Source: Kangiella geojedonensis
GTDB lineage: Bacteria > Pseudomonadota > Gammaproteobacteria > Enterobacterales > Kangiellaceae
Length of the DNA: 64,000 nucleotides
Assembly: GCF_000981765.1 (NCBI RefSeq)
Contig: NZ_CP010975.1
Location: 124,001 to 188,000 of the forward strand
Reading direction: 5' to 3'
Below, one piece after another: positions 17,118-26,292 of this stretch (position 1 is its first letter; the number at the start of each line of letters is the position of its first letter). The position numbers and the translations under genes are program-made. The notes below the pieces were generated by a model. It did no database searches. It was not told where the DNA came from and saw only the letters and a program-made list of their open reading frames with translations.

Positions 17118-18206
17118 ATGGGCAATAAAACACCTTTGTATCAGGCGCACGTTGACGCTGAAGCGCGCATTGTTGATTTCGGTGGCTGGGATATGCCGCT
17201 AAACTATGGTTCACAGATTGATGAGCATGCGGCGGTGCGCGAAGCCGCGGGTATGTTTGACGTGTCGCATATGACCATTGTTGAAATCAAAGGTAGCGAC
17301 GCTAAGCCTTATTTGCAGTATTTATTGGCAAATGATGTGGCTAAGCTACAAGAGTCTGGTAAGGCGCTATATACTGGCATGTTAAACGAAGATGGCGGTG
17401 TAATTGACGATCTTATCGTTTATTACTTAAATGATGCCCACTATCGTGTGGTGGTTAATGCGGCGACTCGTGAGAAAGATTTAGCTTGGTTGGAGAATGT
17501 TGCGCAGCAGTTCGATGTGTCAGTTGAAGAACGTTCTGATTTAGCGATTATTGCTGTTCAAGGCCCAGAAGCGATTGAGAAAGCTCAGTCAGTGATGACA
17601 GATGAGCAAAAAGTAGCGGTAGCTAGTCTAAAACCTTTCGTTGCAGCTTATGCTGGCGACTTGTTCGTAGCGCGGACCGGTTACACGGGCGAGGACGGTT
17701 ATGAGATTTTGGTTCCTGATAATAAAGCCATTGAATTGTGGAATGCTCTGTTAGAAGCTGGCGTTAAACCTTGTGGTTTGGCGGCACGAGACACCCTGCG
17801 CCTAGAAGCGGGCATGAACCTCTACGGTCATGATATGGATGAAACGGTTTCACCGCTAGAAGCTAATATGGGTTGGACCATTGCATGGGAACCAGAAGGC
17901 CGAGACTTTGTGGGGCGTAAAGCGCTGACAGAGCAGAAAGCTAACGGTATTCCGCGCAAGTTGATTGGTCTGGTACTTGATGGCAAAGGCATCATGCGCG
18001 AGGGCCAAGAGGTTGTTGTTAATGATCAAGTGGTTGGCGTCGTCACGTCTGGCACTATGTCTCCGACTACAGGCAAAAGCATCGCCATGGCACGTGTGCA
18101 ACGTTCAGTGGATGCTGAAGAAGTCCTAGTACAGGTTCGTAAGAAGCAAATTCCAGCGAAAGTTGTGAAGCCAAGCTTCGTACGTAAAGGTAAGTCATTG
18201 ATTTAG
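17118..18206 (+). CDS. gcvT: Aminomethyltransferase (glycine cleavage T protein)
   Basis: Transfers the aminomethyl carbon of glycine from lipoylated GcvH to tetrahydrofolate, giving methylene-THF and ammonia. It has 362 residues, the normal length. Motifs include the N-terminal [20 protein letters not shown], the folate-binding Asp in GMFDVSHM, and [12 protein letters not shown]. The C-terminal barrel ends with [13 protein letters not shown]. First of three glycine cleavage genes in the order T-H-P, each separated by a long structured spacer rather than tightly packed. Confidence 0.97.
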   Translation: MGNKTPLYQAHVDAEARIVDFGGWDMPLNYGSQIDEHAAVREAAGMFDVSHMTIVEIKGSDAKPYLQYLLANDVAKLQESGKALYTGMLNEDGGVIDDLIVYYLNDAHYRVVVNAATREKDLAWLENVAQQFDVSVEERSDLAIIAVQGPEAIEKAQSVMTDEQKVAVASLKPFVAAYAGDLFVARTGYTGEDGYEILVPDNKAIELWNALLEAGVKPCGLAARDTLRLEAGMNLYGHDMDETVSPLEANMGWTIAWEPEGRDFVGRKALTEQKANGIPRKLIGLVLDGKGIMREGQEVVVNDQVVGVVTSGTMSPTTGKSIAMARVQRSVDAEEVLVQVRKKQIPAKVVKPSFVRKGKSLI

Positions 18207-18240
18207 TGTAAGCTAAAGACGAACCCTAAAAGAGCTTAGT

Positions 18241-18286
18241 TGCCCGAGTATAAACGCTTGGGCAGCGTTTAACTTTGATATACAAT
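18241..18286 (+). promoter_or_regulatory. Overlapping alternative hairpins and promoter upstream of gcvH
   Basis: Two mutually exclusive hairpins share bases. One pairs TGCCCGAG (18241-18248) with CTTGGGCA (18257-18264); the other pairs TAAACGC (18251-18257) with GCGTTTA (18265-18271). A promoter-like TTGGGC (18258-18263), 17 bases, TACAAT (18281-18286) overlaps them. The element could end or attenuate readthrough from gcvT and start a separate gcvH transcript. Confidence 0.45.
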
Positions 18287-18343
18287 ACGATTAATTTTTG
18301 AACTGATAGATTACCCTGGCGGGTGGCTATAGAGGAAGAGACA

Positions 18344-18730
18344 ATGAGCCAAATTCCAGCAGAATTAAAATATGTATCAAGCCATGAGTGGATCCGTGAC
18401 GAAGGTGACGGCATCGTAACCGTTGGTATTACTGAGCACGCACAAGAGTTGCTTGGTGATGTGGTGTTTGTAGAAGCGCCAGAAGTGGATAGCGAAGTTG
18501 ATGTAGAAGACGAAATCGCAGTGGTTGAGTCAGTTAAAGCTGCGTCAGACATCTACGCGCCATTAGCGGGCACAATCACTGAAGTGAATGAAGAGCTGGA
18601 AGATTCACCAGAATTGATTAACAGCGACCCTTACGGTGACGGCTGGATGTTTAAGATGAAGATTGATTCAGGTGATTTGGATTCGTTGCTATCGGCAGAA
18701 GAGTACGCTGAAGAAATCGCTGACGAATAA
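18344..18730 (+). CDS. gcvH: Glycine cleavage system H protein
   Basis: Lipoyl carrier that shuttles the methylamine of glycine between the P, T and L proteins. At 128 residues it has the standard size. The lipoyl attachment context is [15 protein letters not shown], with Lys as the modified residue, inside a hammerhead beta domain that opens [16 protein letters not shown] start at ATG 18344, preceded by GAGGAAGAG at the right distance; the in-frame ATG at 18323 lies upstream of this ribosome site. Confidence 0.97.
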   Translation: MSQIPAELKYVSSHEWIRDEGDGIVTVGITEHAQELLGDVVFVEAPEVDSEVDVEDEIAVVESVKAASDIYAPLAGTITEVNEELEDSPELINSDPYGDGWMFKMKIDSGDLDSLLSAEEYAEEIADE

Positions 18731-18752
18731 ATTATTGGCTCATAGCTTCGTT

Positions 18753-18950
18753 AAATGCATCAATAACTCAGCTCGTTTAACCTAAAGTAAACGTCGCCTC
18801 GTTATTAACGCATTTGCCTTGCTCTGAACGCAATAATTGTTGGTGGGTTTTCCTAAATTTTTCAGAGTTGGAGCTAAATGCTTCAATTCTTTTGATTATA
18901 AGATGGGTTATCCGAGAGGTTTAACTCATTGATCACCAAGCGTAGGTGAT
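18753..18950 (+). other. Structured, gene-free spacer between gcvH and gcvP
   Basis: The 310 bases 18731-19040 hold no gene. A long stem pairs 18753-18767 with 18801-18815 (13 of 15 positions) and encloses a perfect 6-bp hairpin CGTTTA (18774-18779) / TAAACG (18788-18793). Further on, ATCACC (18932-18937) pairs with GGTGAT (18945-18950). An intrinsic terminator follows at 18962. Together this looks like a folded 3' region or a small RNA ending at the terminator. No known riboswitch consensus was recognised. Confidence 0.45.
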
Positions 18951-18961
18951 AACTTTTAAGG

Positions 18962-18985
18962 GCCTCGAGTTGTTCGAGGCTTTTT
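18962..18985 (+). terminator. Intrinsic terminator between gcvH and gcvP
   Basis: A perfect 7-bp GC-rich stem (GCCTCGA / TCGAGGC) with loop GTTGT, followed by TTTTT. It ends transcription from gcvTH about 55 bases before gcvP, so gcvP needs its own promoter or antitermination. Confidence 0.88.
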
Positions 18986-19040
18986 CGATTAAACAGTTTA
19001 TGCAGATCGGCATAATTGAAATTGATAGGTCGCGACCAGT

Positions 19041-21905
19041 ATGACTGATAAAACAAGCTTGCAAGATTTACAGCAGTCGGATGATTTTATCCGCCGCCAT
19101 TTAGGTCCTCGTGAAAACGAGATTCAGGAAATGCTCAGCGAGCTGGGCTTGTCGTCTTTGGACGACTTGGTGGAAAAGGCTGTTCCACACAAAATCCAGG
19201 TGAAGGAACCGATTGGCGTTGAGGCGTCGCGTTCTGAACGTGAAACACTGGATTATTTGCAGTCGCTTGCAGATGAAAATATTGTTGCTAAGTCATACAT
19301 TGGCATGGGCTACTACGATACGGTGACGCCAGCAGTCATTCAGCGTAACGTTTTAGAAAACCCTGCGTGGTATACGGCTTATACGCCTTATCAGCCTGAG
19401 ATTGCGCAAGGTCGTTTGGAAGCGATTTTGAACTTCCAGCAAATGACCATGGATTTGACGGGGATGGAACTCGCCAGCGCGTCATTGTTAGACGAAGCGA
19501 CTGCTGCAGCTGAGGCAATGGGTTTAGCCAAGCGCTCTTCAAAGAATAAAAAGTGTAATACCTTCTTTGTTGACGAAAAAACATTCCCACAAACGATTGA
19601 TGTTGTGAAAACTCGTGCAGAGCATTATGGTTGGGATTTAGTGATAGGGCCAATTGAAGAAGCTGCTGATCACGATGTTTTTGGTGCCTTATTGTCATAC
19701 ACCAACGTTCAGGGTGATATTACCGATCTAGAAAACATCATACAAAAACTACACGACAAGAAAGCGATTGCTTGTGTAGCTGCTGACATTATGAGCTTGG
19801 TGCTATTGAAATCACCAGGCGAGATGGGTGCCGATGTAGTGTTCGGATCGGCGCAGCGTTTTGGTGTTCCGATGGGCTTTGGTGGTCCACACGCAGCATT
19901 CTTTGCGACACGCGAATCATTCAAGCGTTCTTTACCGGGACGAATTATCGGTGTCTCAAAAGATACTCGCGGTAATAATGCAATGCGTATGGCGATGCAG
20001 ACTCGTGAGCAGCACATTCGTCGCGAAAAAGCGACTTCCAATATTTGTACGGCACAGGTGTTATTAGCCAATATCGCGAGTTTCTACGCGGTGTATCATG
20101 GCAAAAAAGGCTTGACGACAATTGCTAACCGTATCAACCGTTATGCATCGATTGTCGCTTCAGCGGTGGTTAACTCTGGCATGGAAGTAGTCAATGATCA
20201 TTGGTTCGATACGGTGACTTTCCGCGCTTCTGATGTCGAGGCCATTCAGGACCGTGCGAAAGAAGCACTTGTGAACCTACATTATGATGGTGACTTTATT
20301 AGCTTCTCCATTGATGAAGCAAAAAGCCAAGCCGACATTGAGCAGTTGATTGAAGTTATTACTGGTGCCGAGTCTGATGTGTTTGAATTGGATAGTGAAG
20401 CTACGTCATCAATTCCAGAACAACTAGTTCGAGAGTCGGACTTCTTAACGCACCCAACATTTAACGACTACTATTCTGAAACGGATATGCTGCGTTACAT
20501 CAAGCGTTTGGAAACCAAAGACTTTTCATTAGTACACGGCATGATCCCTCTAGGTTCGTGCACCATGAAATTGAATGCTACTAGCGAAATGATGCCAGTC
20601 ACTTGGCCTAAGTTCGCTTGCATCCACCCGTTTGCGCCTGAAGATCAAACCTACGGTTACCTCAAAATGATCAAGGAGCTCGAAGCGGACTTAGTGGAAA
20701 TTACCGGCTATGACTTTGTATCCATGCAGCCGAACTCCGGTGCACAGGGTGAATACGCAGGTCTAATTGCGATTAAGAAGTATCACGAAAGCCAAGGTGA
20801 AGGCCACCGCAACATTTGTTTGATTCCTAGCTCTGCGCATGGCACCAACCCAGCGTCAGCACAGATGGCCGGTATGAAAGTGGTCATTACTAAGTGCGAT
20901 GAGAACGGCAATGTTGATGTGGACGATCTGAAAGCCAAAGCTGAAGAGATGAAGGACAACTTAGCGGCACTGATGGTGACCTATCCTTCGACACACGGCG
21001 TTTACGAAGAAGAAATTAAAGATATCTGTGACATCATCCATGAAAACGGCGGCCAGGTTTATATGGATGGCGCCAACATGAATGCACAGGTAGGAATTTC
21101 TCGTCCGGGTGACATCGGTTCAGACGTATCACATTTGAATTTACACAAAACCTTCGCCATTCCACATGGTGGTGGTGGTCCTGGTATGGGCCCGATTGGC
21201 GTTAAGTCTCACTTAGCACCGTTTGTGTCTGGTCACTCTGTGCGTAAAGTGCATAGTGTTGAAGCGCGTGACAATGCTGTATCTGCAGCACCTTATGGTA
21301 GCGGCATGATTCTTCCGATTTCTTGGGCCTACATTAAAATGTTAGGCCAAGTTGGCCTGCGTCGTTCGACAGAAGTCGCGTTATTGAATGCTAACTATTT
21401 GAAAAACAAACTGTCAGCTCATTACCCAGTGTTATATGTGGGCCGTAACGACAAGGTGGCGCATGAGTGCATCATTGATCTGCGTGACATCAAAAATGAA
21501 ACAGGTATTAGCGAAGTCGACTTTGCTAAGCGCTTGATGGATTATGGTTTCCACGCGCCGACTATGAGTTTCCCAGTAGCGGGAACCTTCATGATTGAGC
21601 CGACGGAAAGTGAATCTAAGTACGAGTTGGATCGCTTTGTCGATGCAATGATCCGCATCCGTCAGGAAGTGGAAAAGGTGGCAAGTGGTGAGTGGGATAA
21701 AGATAATAACCCACTGGTCAATGCTCCTCACACACAGGCCGACTTGCGTGACTGGGATAAACCTTACTCAATTTCAGAAGCGGTTTATCCATCAGAAGCA
21801 ACCATTCTCAGCAAGTTCTGGCCAACAACAAATCGTATTGATGATGTTTTTGGCGACAGAAATCTGATGTGTAGTTGCCCAGCCACAGAAACTTACGCGG
21901 AATAA
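19041..21905 (+). CDS. gcvP: Glycine dehydrogenase (decarboxylating), P protein
   Basis: PLP enzyme that decarboxylates glycine and loads the methylamine on GcvH. At 954 residues it is the long fused homodimeric form. The N-terminal half begins with [17 protein letters not shown] and is PLP-fold but non-catalytic. The C-terminal half carries the PLP lysine in [19 protein letters not shown], and the motif [13 protein letters not shown] lies at mid-protein. The start follows only a weak ribosome site (AGGTCGCG). It is separated from gcvH by an intrinsic terminator. Confidence 0.97.
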   Translation: MTDKTSLQDLQQSDDFIRRHLGPRENEIQEMLSELGLSSLDDLVEKAVPHKIQVKEPIGVEASRSERETLDYLQSLADENIVAKSYIGMGYYDTVTPAVIQRNVLENPAWYTAYTPYQPEIAQGRLEAILNFQQMTMDLTGMELASASLLDEATAAAEAMGLAKRSSKNKKCNTFFVDEKTFPQTIDVVKTRAEHYGWDLVIGPIEEAADHDVFGALLSYTNVQGDITDLENIIQKLHDKKAIACVAADIMSLVLLKSPGEMGADVVFGSAQRFGVPMGFGGPHAAFFATRESFKRSLPGRIIGVSKDTRGNNAMRMAMQTREQHIRREKATSNICTAQVLLANIASFYAVYHGKKGLTTIANRINRYASIVASAVVNSGMEVVNDHWFDTVTFRASDVEAIQDRAKEALVNLHYDGDFISFSIDEAKSQADIEQLIEVITGAESDVFELDSEATSSIPEQLVRESDFLTHPTFNDYYSETDMLRYIKRLETKDFSLVHGMIPLGSCTMKLNATSEMMPVTWPKFACIHPFAPEDQTYGYLKMIKELEADLVEITGYDFVSMQPNSGAQGEYAGLIAIKKYHESQGEGHRNICLIPSSAHGTNPASAQMAGMKVVITKCDENGNVDVDDLKAKAEEMKDNLAALMVTYPSTHGVYEEEIKDICDIIHENGGQVYMDGANMNAQVGISRPGDIGSDVSHLNLHKTFAIPHGGGGPGMGPIGVKSHLAPFVSGHSVRKVHSVEARDNAVSAAPYGSGMILPISWAYIKMLGQVGLRRSTEVALLNANYLKNKLSAHYPVLYVGRNDKVAHECIIDLRDIKNETGISEVDFAKRLMDYGFHAPTMSFPVAGTFMIEPTESESKYELDRFVDAMIRIRQEVEKVASGEWDKDNNPLVNAPHTQADLRDWDKPYSISEAVYPSEATILSKFWPTTNRIDDVFGDRNLMCSCPATETYAE

Positions 21906-21934
21906 AGTTTTTTCGAACTGAGTACTTGACTTGA

Positions 21935-21961
21935 AAAGCCAGCGTTAGCTGGCTTTTTTTA
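21935..21961 (+). terminator. Intrinsic terminator of gcvP
   Basis: A 9-bp stem (AAAGCCAGC / GCTGGCTTT) with a GTTA loop runs into seven or eight T, 30 bases past the gcvP stop. It isolates the glycine genes from the borosin pair. Confidence 0.93.
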
Positions 21962-22029
21962 TAGGGCTGAGGTATAAATGGATCTTTTGGCTTGAAACGC
22001 ATGTATTACGGGGAACTTAGGGAACTAGT

Positions 22030-22251
22030 ATGTCTAAAAAGAAATTTGAAGAATTCGTTATTAAACTGTCAGAAGACCCAAAATTAAACCAATCCTATAT
22101 TGAAAACCCAGAAGCAGTAATGAAGGATTTTGGTTTAGAAGATAATGAAATTAAAGCTGTGATGACCGGGGAAACAAAAGAAATAGAAAAGTTAACGGGC
22201 ACTAAAGCAGTTTGTATTAATATCGTTATGCTAATGAAAGATGACAAATAA
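22030..22251 (+). CDS. Split-borosin RiPP precursor peptide (SonA-like)
   Basis: A 73-residue peptide. Residues 1-57 read as a helical binding domain with the pattern ENPEAVMKDFGLEDNEIKAV then MTGETKEIEKLTG. This is the leader arrangement I recall from SonA of Shewanella oneidensis. After it comes a short hydrophobic tail AVCINIVMLM and the charged end KDDK. In split borosins the enzyme binds the helical domain and N-methylates backbone amides in this tail; I63 and I65 occupy a position comparable to the sites I remember for SonA. The gene overlaps the methyltransferase by 11 bases, so the two are co-translated. AGGGAA precedes the ATG. Residue-level core assignment is inference. Confidence 0.85.
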   Translation: MSKKKFEEFVIKLSEDPKLNQSYIENPEAVMKDFGLEDNEIKAVMTGETKEIEKLTGTKAVCINIVMLMKDDK

Positions 22252-23023
22252 AAAAAAAGGCTCATATATTGCGGTTAGTACCGGGATATTACTTGCAGGC
22301 CACATCTCGGTTCGAGCAAAAAAGGTTATCGAGGAGGCTGATGTAGTGTTATCTCTGATGCCTCACCCTTTAGCTGAAAACTGGTTGGATAGTATTAGCA
22401 GGGAGCATATTAGTCTGCAGTCCTATTATTCGGAAGGAAAGCATAGAAAGCAATCTTACAGCGAGATGTGCGAACGAATACTGGAGGAAGTCCGTAAAGG
22501 TAAGCGTGTTTGCGGAGCATTTTATGGTCATGCTGGTGTTTTTGCTTGTGTCCCCCATGACTCTATCAGACTGGCTCAAGAAGAAGGTTACTCGGCCTAT
22601 ATGGAGCCGGGAATTTCTGCTGAAGCTTGCCTCTATTCAGATTTAGGTATCGACCCAGGAAGTTATGGGGTTCAAAGTTATGAAGCTTCTCAGTTTCTGT
22701 TTTACAGCCACCAACCAAATGTAGTGAGTTACCTTTTATTATGGCAGGTAGCACTGGCTGGAGAATTAACGGCAAAAACATTTAAAACTAACGAACAAAA
22801 TGTAAAAGCTTTGGTGGATTACCTCCTACATTGGTACCCACCAGAACATGAACTTATACTCTATGAAGCAGCGTTTTTGCCACTAGAATCGATTAGAAAA
22901 GAAAGGGTAAAGCTGGTGGATTTGCCAAGCATAGTCTTAAACCTGCATACGACATTAGTTGTGCCTCCAGCTAGAAAAATGAATATTAACAATGAGTTAG
23001 TAGAGAGGTTGAGAGTAGACTGA
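22241..23023 (+). CDS. Split-borosin peptide backbone alpha-N-methyltransferase (SonM-like, tetrapyrrole-methylase fold)
   Basis: A 260-residue SAM enzyme of the tetrapyrrole methylase superfamily. GILLAGHISVRAKKVIEEAD is the N-terminal strand and helix. The segment YYSEGKHRKQSY (62-73) keeps Y63, R69 and Y73 at the spacing of the catalytic Tyr/Arg/Tyr of fungal OphMA. YGHAGVFACVPH and MEPGISAEACLYSDLGIDPG are borosin versions of the usual YGHPGVF and LPGxSAEDC motifs, with Ala replacing Pro and Asp. These features separate it from CobA/RsmI-type methylases. It should methylate the product of the overlapping upstream gene repeatedly on main-chain nitrogens. Codons 4-6 are a run of nine A, prone to slippage. 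Confidence 0.87.
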   Translation: MTNKKKGSYIAVSTGILLAGHISVRAKKVIEEADVVLSLMPHPLAENWLDSISREHISLQSYYSEGKHRKQSYSEMCERILEEVRKGKRVCGAFYGHAGVFACVPHDSIRLAQEEGYSAYMEPGISAEACLYSDLGIDPGSYGVQSYEASQFLFYSHQPNVVSYLLLWQVALAGELTAKTFKTNEQNVKALVDYLLHWYPPEHELILYEAAFLPLESIRKERVKLVDLPSIVLNLHTTLVVPPARKMNINNELVERLRVD

Positions 23024-23087
23024 AAACCTTAAATCGAAAAATAAATACAGGTTTGTAAAAGTATAGTTTTAGAAGGATAATTAAACC

Positions 23088-24176
23088 ATGATAGAACGCC
23101 AGGGATTCTCAATGCTTAAGCTAGTATTAATACTGATGATGTTACTCTGTGTAACTACGGTGAAAGCAGTGGAAAATAGAAATTACACAGCGGAATTAGT
23201 GGAGATAGAAAAAACACTTCTGAATGACTTACCGGCATCGCGTGAGCGCTTGGAGCTAATCGGGCAACACAAAGACAATTTTTCAGTTAAAGAAAAGCAG
23301 CATCATCAATTGCTGAATGCCCACCTGCTTTTCATGATGAATGATGTTGATAACGCTCAGGTTTCTTTAGAGGATCTTGCGAGTAATACATTAAGCCCAG
23401 ATTATGATGCAAGAAAGCAAATGCTGTTATCAGCAATTTATCATCATAGAGGTGAAAGCGTAAAAGCTTTTATGGCTGTTGACCGTTCATTAAATTTAAT
23501 CGAGAAGTTAAATAGTAATCGTTATAAATCAAAGATCTTAATAGGTGCGGTGGGTATATATAAGGATGCCGACTTGATAGAGTTCGCTTTAGAGTATGGG
23601 CGCAGAGCGATAAACCTTGCCAATGAGAGTAAAGATGCGGAAACCATGTGCCTAGCTTCGTATGAAATGGGCACTATTGAGTTATTGACTAAAAATTACA
23701 AGATGGCAGAAAATCGGCTCCTAACCGCAAAAGGCTATTGTGACAAAGAAAAAATTGTCATTGCTTCTTACGCAATTGAGTACAGCCTAATGCAGCTAAA
23801 CATCGAAACAGGTAAGGTTGATAGTGCTGAAACAATAGCAAAAGATTTACACTCTAAAGTGGAAATCTATGGTTGGGATGTCTTAAGGTCTGCGACTAAA
23901 ACACTGTATGGACGATTGCTCCTTAACAAAGGTGAGTTGGAATTAGCTAAAAACTTTGGTGAAGCGGGCTATCAAATTGCAAAAAAAGTGAAAGATAAAA
24001 AAAGGATTGAAAAAGCTGCCGCACTGTTGGCTGAAGTCTATACTGAGCTAAAGGATAATGATAAAGCTGTTAACTATTACAAAGAGTATATGGAGTTGAA
24101 TGTTCAGAATAAAGTACGGATCAGGCAAAGAAAACTAGCATTTGATATTGCACGCAGAAAACAATTTGATGAGTAG
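23088..24176 (+). CDS. Secreted TPR-repeat protein, first of two paralogues
   Basis: About 360 residues, with a signal peptide MLKLVLILMMLLCVTTVKA and then TPR-like helical repeats. Recognisable repeats include FALEYGRRAINLANESKDAE, YKMAENRLLTAKGYC and NDKAVNYYKEYMEL. It ends RIRQRKLAFDIARRKQ. The architecture resembles the periplasmic TPR sensor of TPR-GGDEF proteins, cut where the membrane helix and GGDEF would begin. It lies 64 bases after the borosin methyltransferase with no terminator between, so co-transcription is possible. Two starts are available, 23088 (AAGGA upstream) and 23112 (AGGGA upstream); the latter gives the tidier signal peptide. Confidence 0.8.
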   Translation: MIERQGFSMLKLVLILMMLLCVTTVKAVENRNYTAELVEIEKTLLNDLPASRERLELIGQHKDNFSVKEKQHHQLLNAHLLFMMNDVDNAQVSLEDLASNTLSPDYDARKQMLLSAIYHHRGESVKAFMAVDRSLNLIEKLNSNRYKSKILIGAVGIYKDADLIEFALEYGRRAINLANESKDAETMCLASYEMGTIELLTKNYKMAENRLLTAKGYCDKEKIVIASYAIEYSLMQLNIETGKVDSAETIAKDLHSKVEIYGWDVLRSATKTLYGRLLLNKGELELAKNFGEAGYQIAKKVKDKKRIEKAAALLAEVYTELKDNDKAVNYYKEYMELNVQNKVRIRQRKLAFDIARRKQFDE

Positions 24177-24476
24177 GTGGTGATGATTTAGTTGAAATAG
24201 GAGGGAAGGCATAAGGAGGCTTGTACAGAGTTAGCGGGAAGTAAGTGACTTAAACTGTAGTGTTTCAACGAAATGGGTATTACTCAACCATCTCATACAT
24301 CGATCAAAGCGGTGCCACTGTCGTAGTTATACGTAAAGAATTTATACACCCTACATTAATCACAGTAACAAGATAAAGACAAGCGGTCATAAGATAATAC
24401 AAAGAATGTTGACTTGTTTGCCATCATAAAGGAAGTACTAGCAGTATAGAAAACTAAAGTTTATCAGGAGCGATAT
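24177..24476 (+). other. Gene-free spacer between the two TPR genes
   Basis: Three hundred AT-rich bases with no open frame of interest and no clear terminator. TTGACT near 24410 could be a -35, but no matching -10 lies at 16-18 bases. A ribosome site CAGGAGCG sits before the second TPR gene. Nothing else was recognised. Confidence 0.5.
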
Positions 24477-25538
24477 ATGAAACCAAAAAACATGGTATGT
24501 GCTTTTGTATTGATCATTAGTACTATGGTGGTTAATGCCGAAAGAGGCGATTATTTTGATGCTCTGGTGACACTTGAAAGAAACATGCTGAACGGAAACA
24601 GTTATGTAAAAAAGCGACTACAGGAAATGTCGCAGCATCAAAAGAAATTCACGCGCTTAGAAAAGGATTTTTACCAACTTCTTCAGGCTCATCATGATTA
24701 CTTATCTTCTAACTTAGAAGCCTGTAAAGAACGATTAAAACCTTTAATAAAGAAAACCAACAGTATTGATATTAAAGCGAAAGCAAATATTTTATTAGCA
24801 ACCGCTGATCATGTTCTAGGGAATCATGTTGAAAGTTTTATAGCTTTAGATAAAGCCGTTAAAGCTGTTCCTAACCTAACAAGACAAAGGTACAAGGCCA
24901 GTATTTTACAAACGGCTGTTGGGATATATCAGCAAGCTGAATTATTTGAGTTTGCACTAGAGTTAGCTCGAAACTTGCAAGTTGAAGCTACAAAGTTAAA
25001 GCATGGTGAATACCTCTGTATTGCCAATTATGAATTAGGGGTGATAGAGCAGAGAACCAATCAAATCAAGATGGCTAAGCAACGCTTAATGCTGGCAGTC
25101 GAGCATTGTAAAAATAATAACAGTAAGATTTTTGAGTATGTTTCAACTATAGCGCTTAATGAGATCAAAACTAACTCAGGTGAGTACGAGGCAAGCAACC
25201 AAGAATTAAAGAAAATCTTAGAACCAGTAAATGCAATTGGCTGGAAAAATTTAATGACACAGTTGAATATAGCTATTGCGAAAAACTACGTGGGGATGGA
25301 GGATTATCATCAAGCAGAAAAATATGCACGTGTTGCATACAACCGAGCAACCGAGGGAAAGGATAGGAGAAGATTGCAAATTGCAACAGAAGTTTTAGCC
25401 CACATATACTCTAGCAATGGTAATAAGGAAAAGGCTATTGAGTACTACAAAAAGTTTGCGGAACTCAACTCTGAAAATAAAATAAAAGTTAGGGAAAGGA
25501 AAATAGCTTTTGATATAGCGAGACGGGTAAGTCAATAA
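24477..25538 (+). CDS. Secreted TPR-repeat protein, second of two paralogues
   Basis: A 353-residue paralogue of the protein at 23088. It has a signal peptide (MKPKNMVCAFVLIISTMVVNA), the same opening (YFDALVTLERNML against YTAELVEIEKTLL), the same repeat layout (YHQAEKYARVAYNRA, KEKAIEYYKKFAELN) and the same ending RERKIAFDIARR. A clear duplication with strong divergence. The function is unknown; a periplasmic scaffold or sensor is likely from the TPR fold. CAGGAG lies eight bases before the ATG. It is AT-rich and lysine-rich like the three genes before it. Confidence 0.8.
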   Translation: MKPKNMVCAFVLIISTMVVNAERGDYFDALVTLERNMLNGNSYVKKRLQEMSQHQKKFTRLEKDFYQLLQAHHDYLSSNLEACKERLKPLIKKTNSIDIKAKANILLATADHVLGNHVESFIALDKAVKAVPNLTRQRYKASILQTAVGIYQQAELFEFALELARNLQVEATKLKHGEYLCIANYELGVIEQRTNQIKMAKQRLMLAVEHCKNNNSKIFEYVSTIALNEIKTNSGEYEASNQELKKILEPVNAIGWKNLMTQLNIAIAKNYVGMEDYHQAEKYARVAYNRATEGKDRRRLQIATEVLAHIYSSNGNKEKAIEYYKKFAELNSENKIKVRERKIAFDIARRVSQ

Positions 25539-25563
25539 GGAGAATATGGTTAACGCTATTTGG

Positions 25564-26223
25564 CTAATTGAACTGTTTTTGTAGGCACTGCTTAGTAAAT
25601 TGAGGGCGTAAATAAAAGCCCCTGGGTAGGGTTCTGATGACTGTACCTTCAGGCCCAATAGCATCGGTTAAAGCCTTTGAGTTAGCCGCTTTCGGTCGTA
25701 CTTGGAGAATATCTCCGAATCTTGCATCAACTTGCTCAATGTTGCCCATCGACACTTGATCGAGAACATCTTCAAAATCTTGCTTCAAAGTTTGCTCTTC
25801 TTCAACTGTTGGGTTCCATAGAAAGGGCATACCGATTTGACGATCTTCAATGGTAATGTCTCGACTTGCGACTATCGGAATCCATAATACATGCATGAGT
25901 TTATGGCGTACTACTGAGTTCTCCCAGCGTAAACCATGAATGTTAATTAAAGGAAGAACACTAACGTAGGTAGATTCAAGAGGGCGCCCCAGCTCATCGA
26001 TTGGCAATGTTTTTAGTTCAACACCAATTTCTGGAAAGTCTGGCTGTGCTAATGAACCCGATGTGGCGCCTAAAATCATTTCGAGAAACTGCCCCACCCA
26101 CCCCTTTTTGTGAAGGAGCTGTTGAGGGATTTGCTCCTTATAGCGCTCGCACAACTCGCCTAAAGTAAAGCCAGCAAAGCTCTGAGCGTAATCTAGTAAA
26201 GCGTTTGGGTCGTCGTATCGCAT
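25564..26223 (-). CDS. mutH: DNA mismatch repair endonuclease MutH
   Basis: Methyl-directed nicking endonuclease that cuts the unmethylated strand at hemimethylated GATC sites when activated by MutL. It has 219 residues. The PD-(D/E)xK core is visible as PDFPEIGVELKTL (Asp, Glu, Lys). The N-terminal segment GWVGQFLEMILGATSGS and the C-terminal LPRGFYLRPQFT are family features. Presence of mutH implies Dam methylation in this organism, a trait restricted to some gammaproteobacteria. Divergent from rppH with 69 bases between, the same neighbours as in enteric bacteria. Confidence 0.95.
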   Translation of the reverse strand: MRYDDPNALLDYAQSFAGFTLGELCERYKEQIPQQLLHKKGWVGQFLEMILGATSGSLAQPDFPEIGVELKTLPIDELGRPLESTYVSVLPLINIHGLRWENSVVRHKLMHVLWIPIVASRDITIEDRQIGMPFLWNPTVEEEQTLKQDFEDVLDQVSMGNIEQVDARFGDILQVRPKAANSKALTDAIGPEGTVIRTLPRGFYLRPQFTKQCLQKQFN

Positions 26224-26292
26224 AATTTGTTATTGTCGAAAGCATCGGTATGTGGAACAATGATATCAAAGTTTTATGATTTGGATGAATAG

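Noticed and set aside
22030-22251. Nif11-type leader or LigA-like dioxygenase subunit
   Set aside because: The helical pattern is similar, but the overlap with a borosin-type methyltransferase and the C-terminal hydrophobic core fit a SonA-like precursor better.
22201-22270. Programmed frameshift fusing borosin precursor and methyltransferase
   Set aside because: The nine-A run lies after the precursor stop codon, so slippage there cannot join the two proteins.
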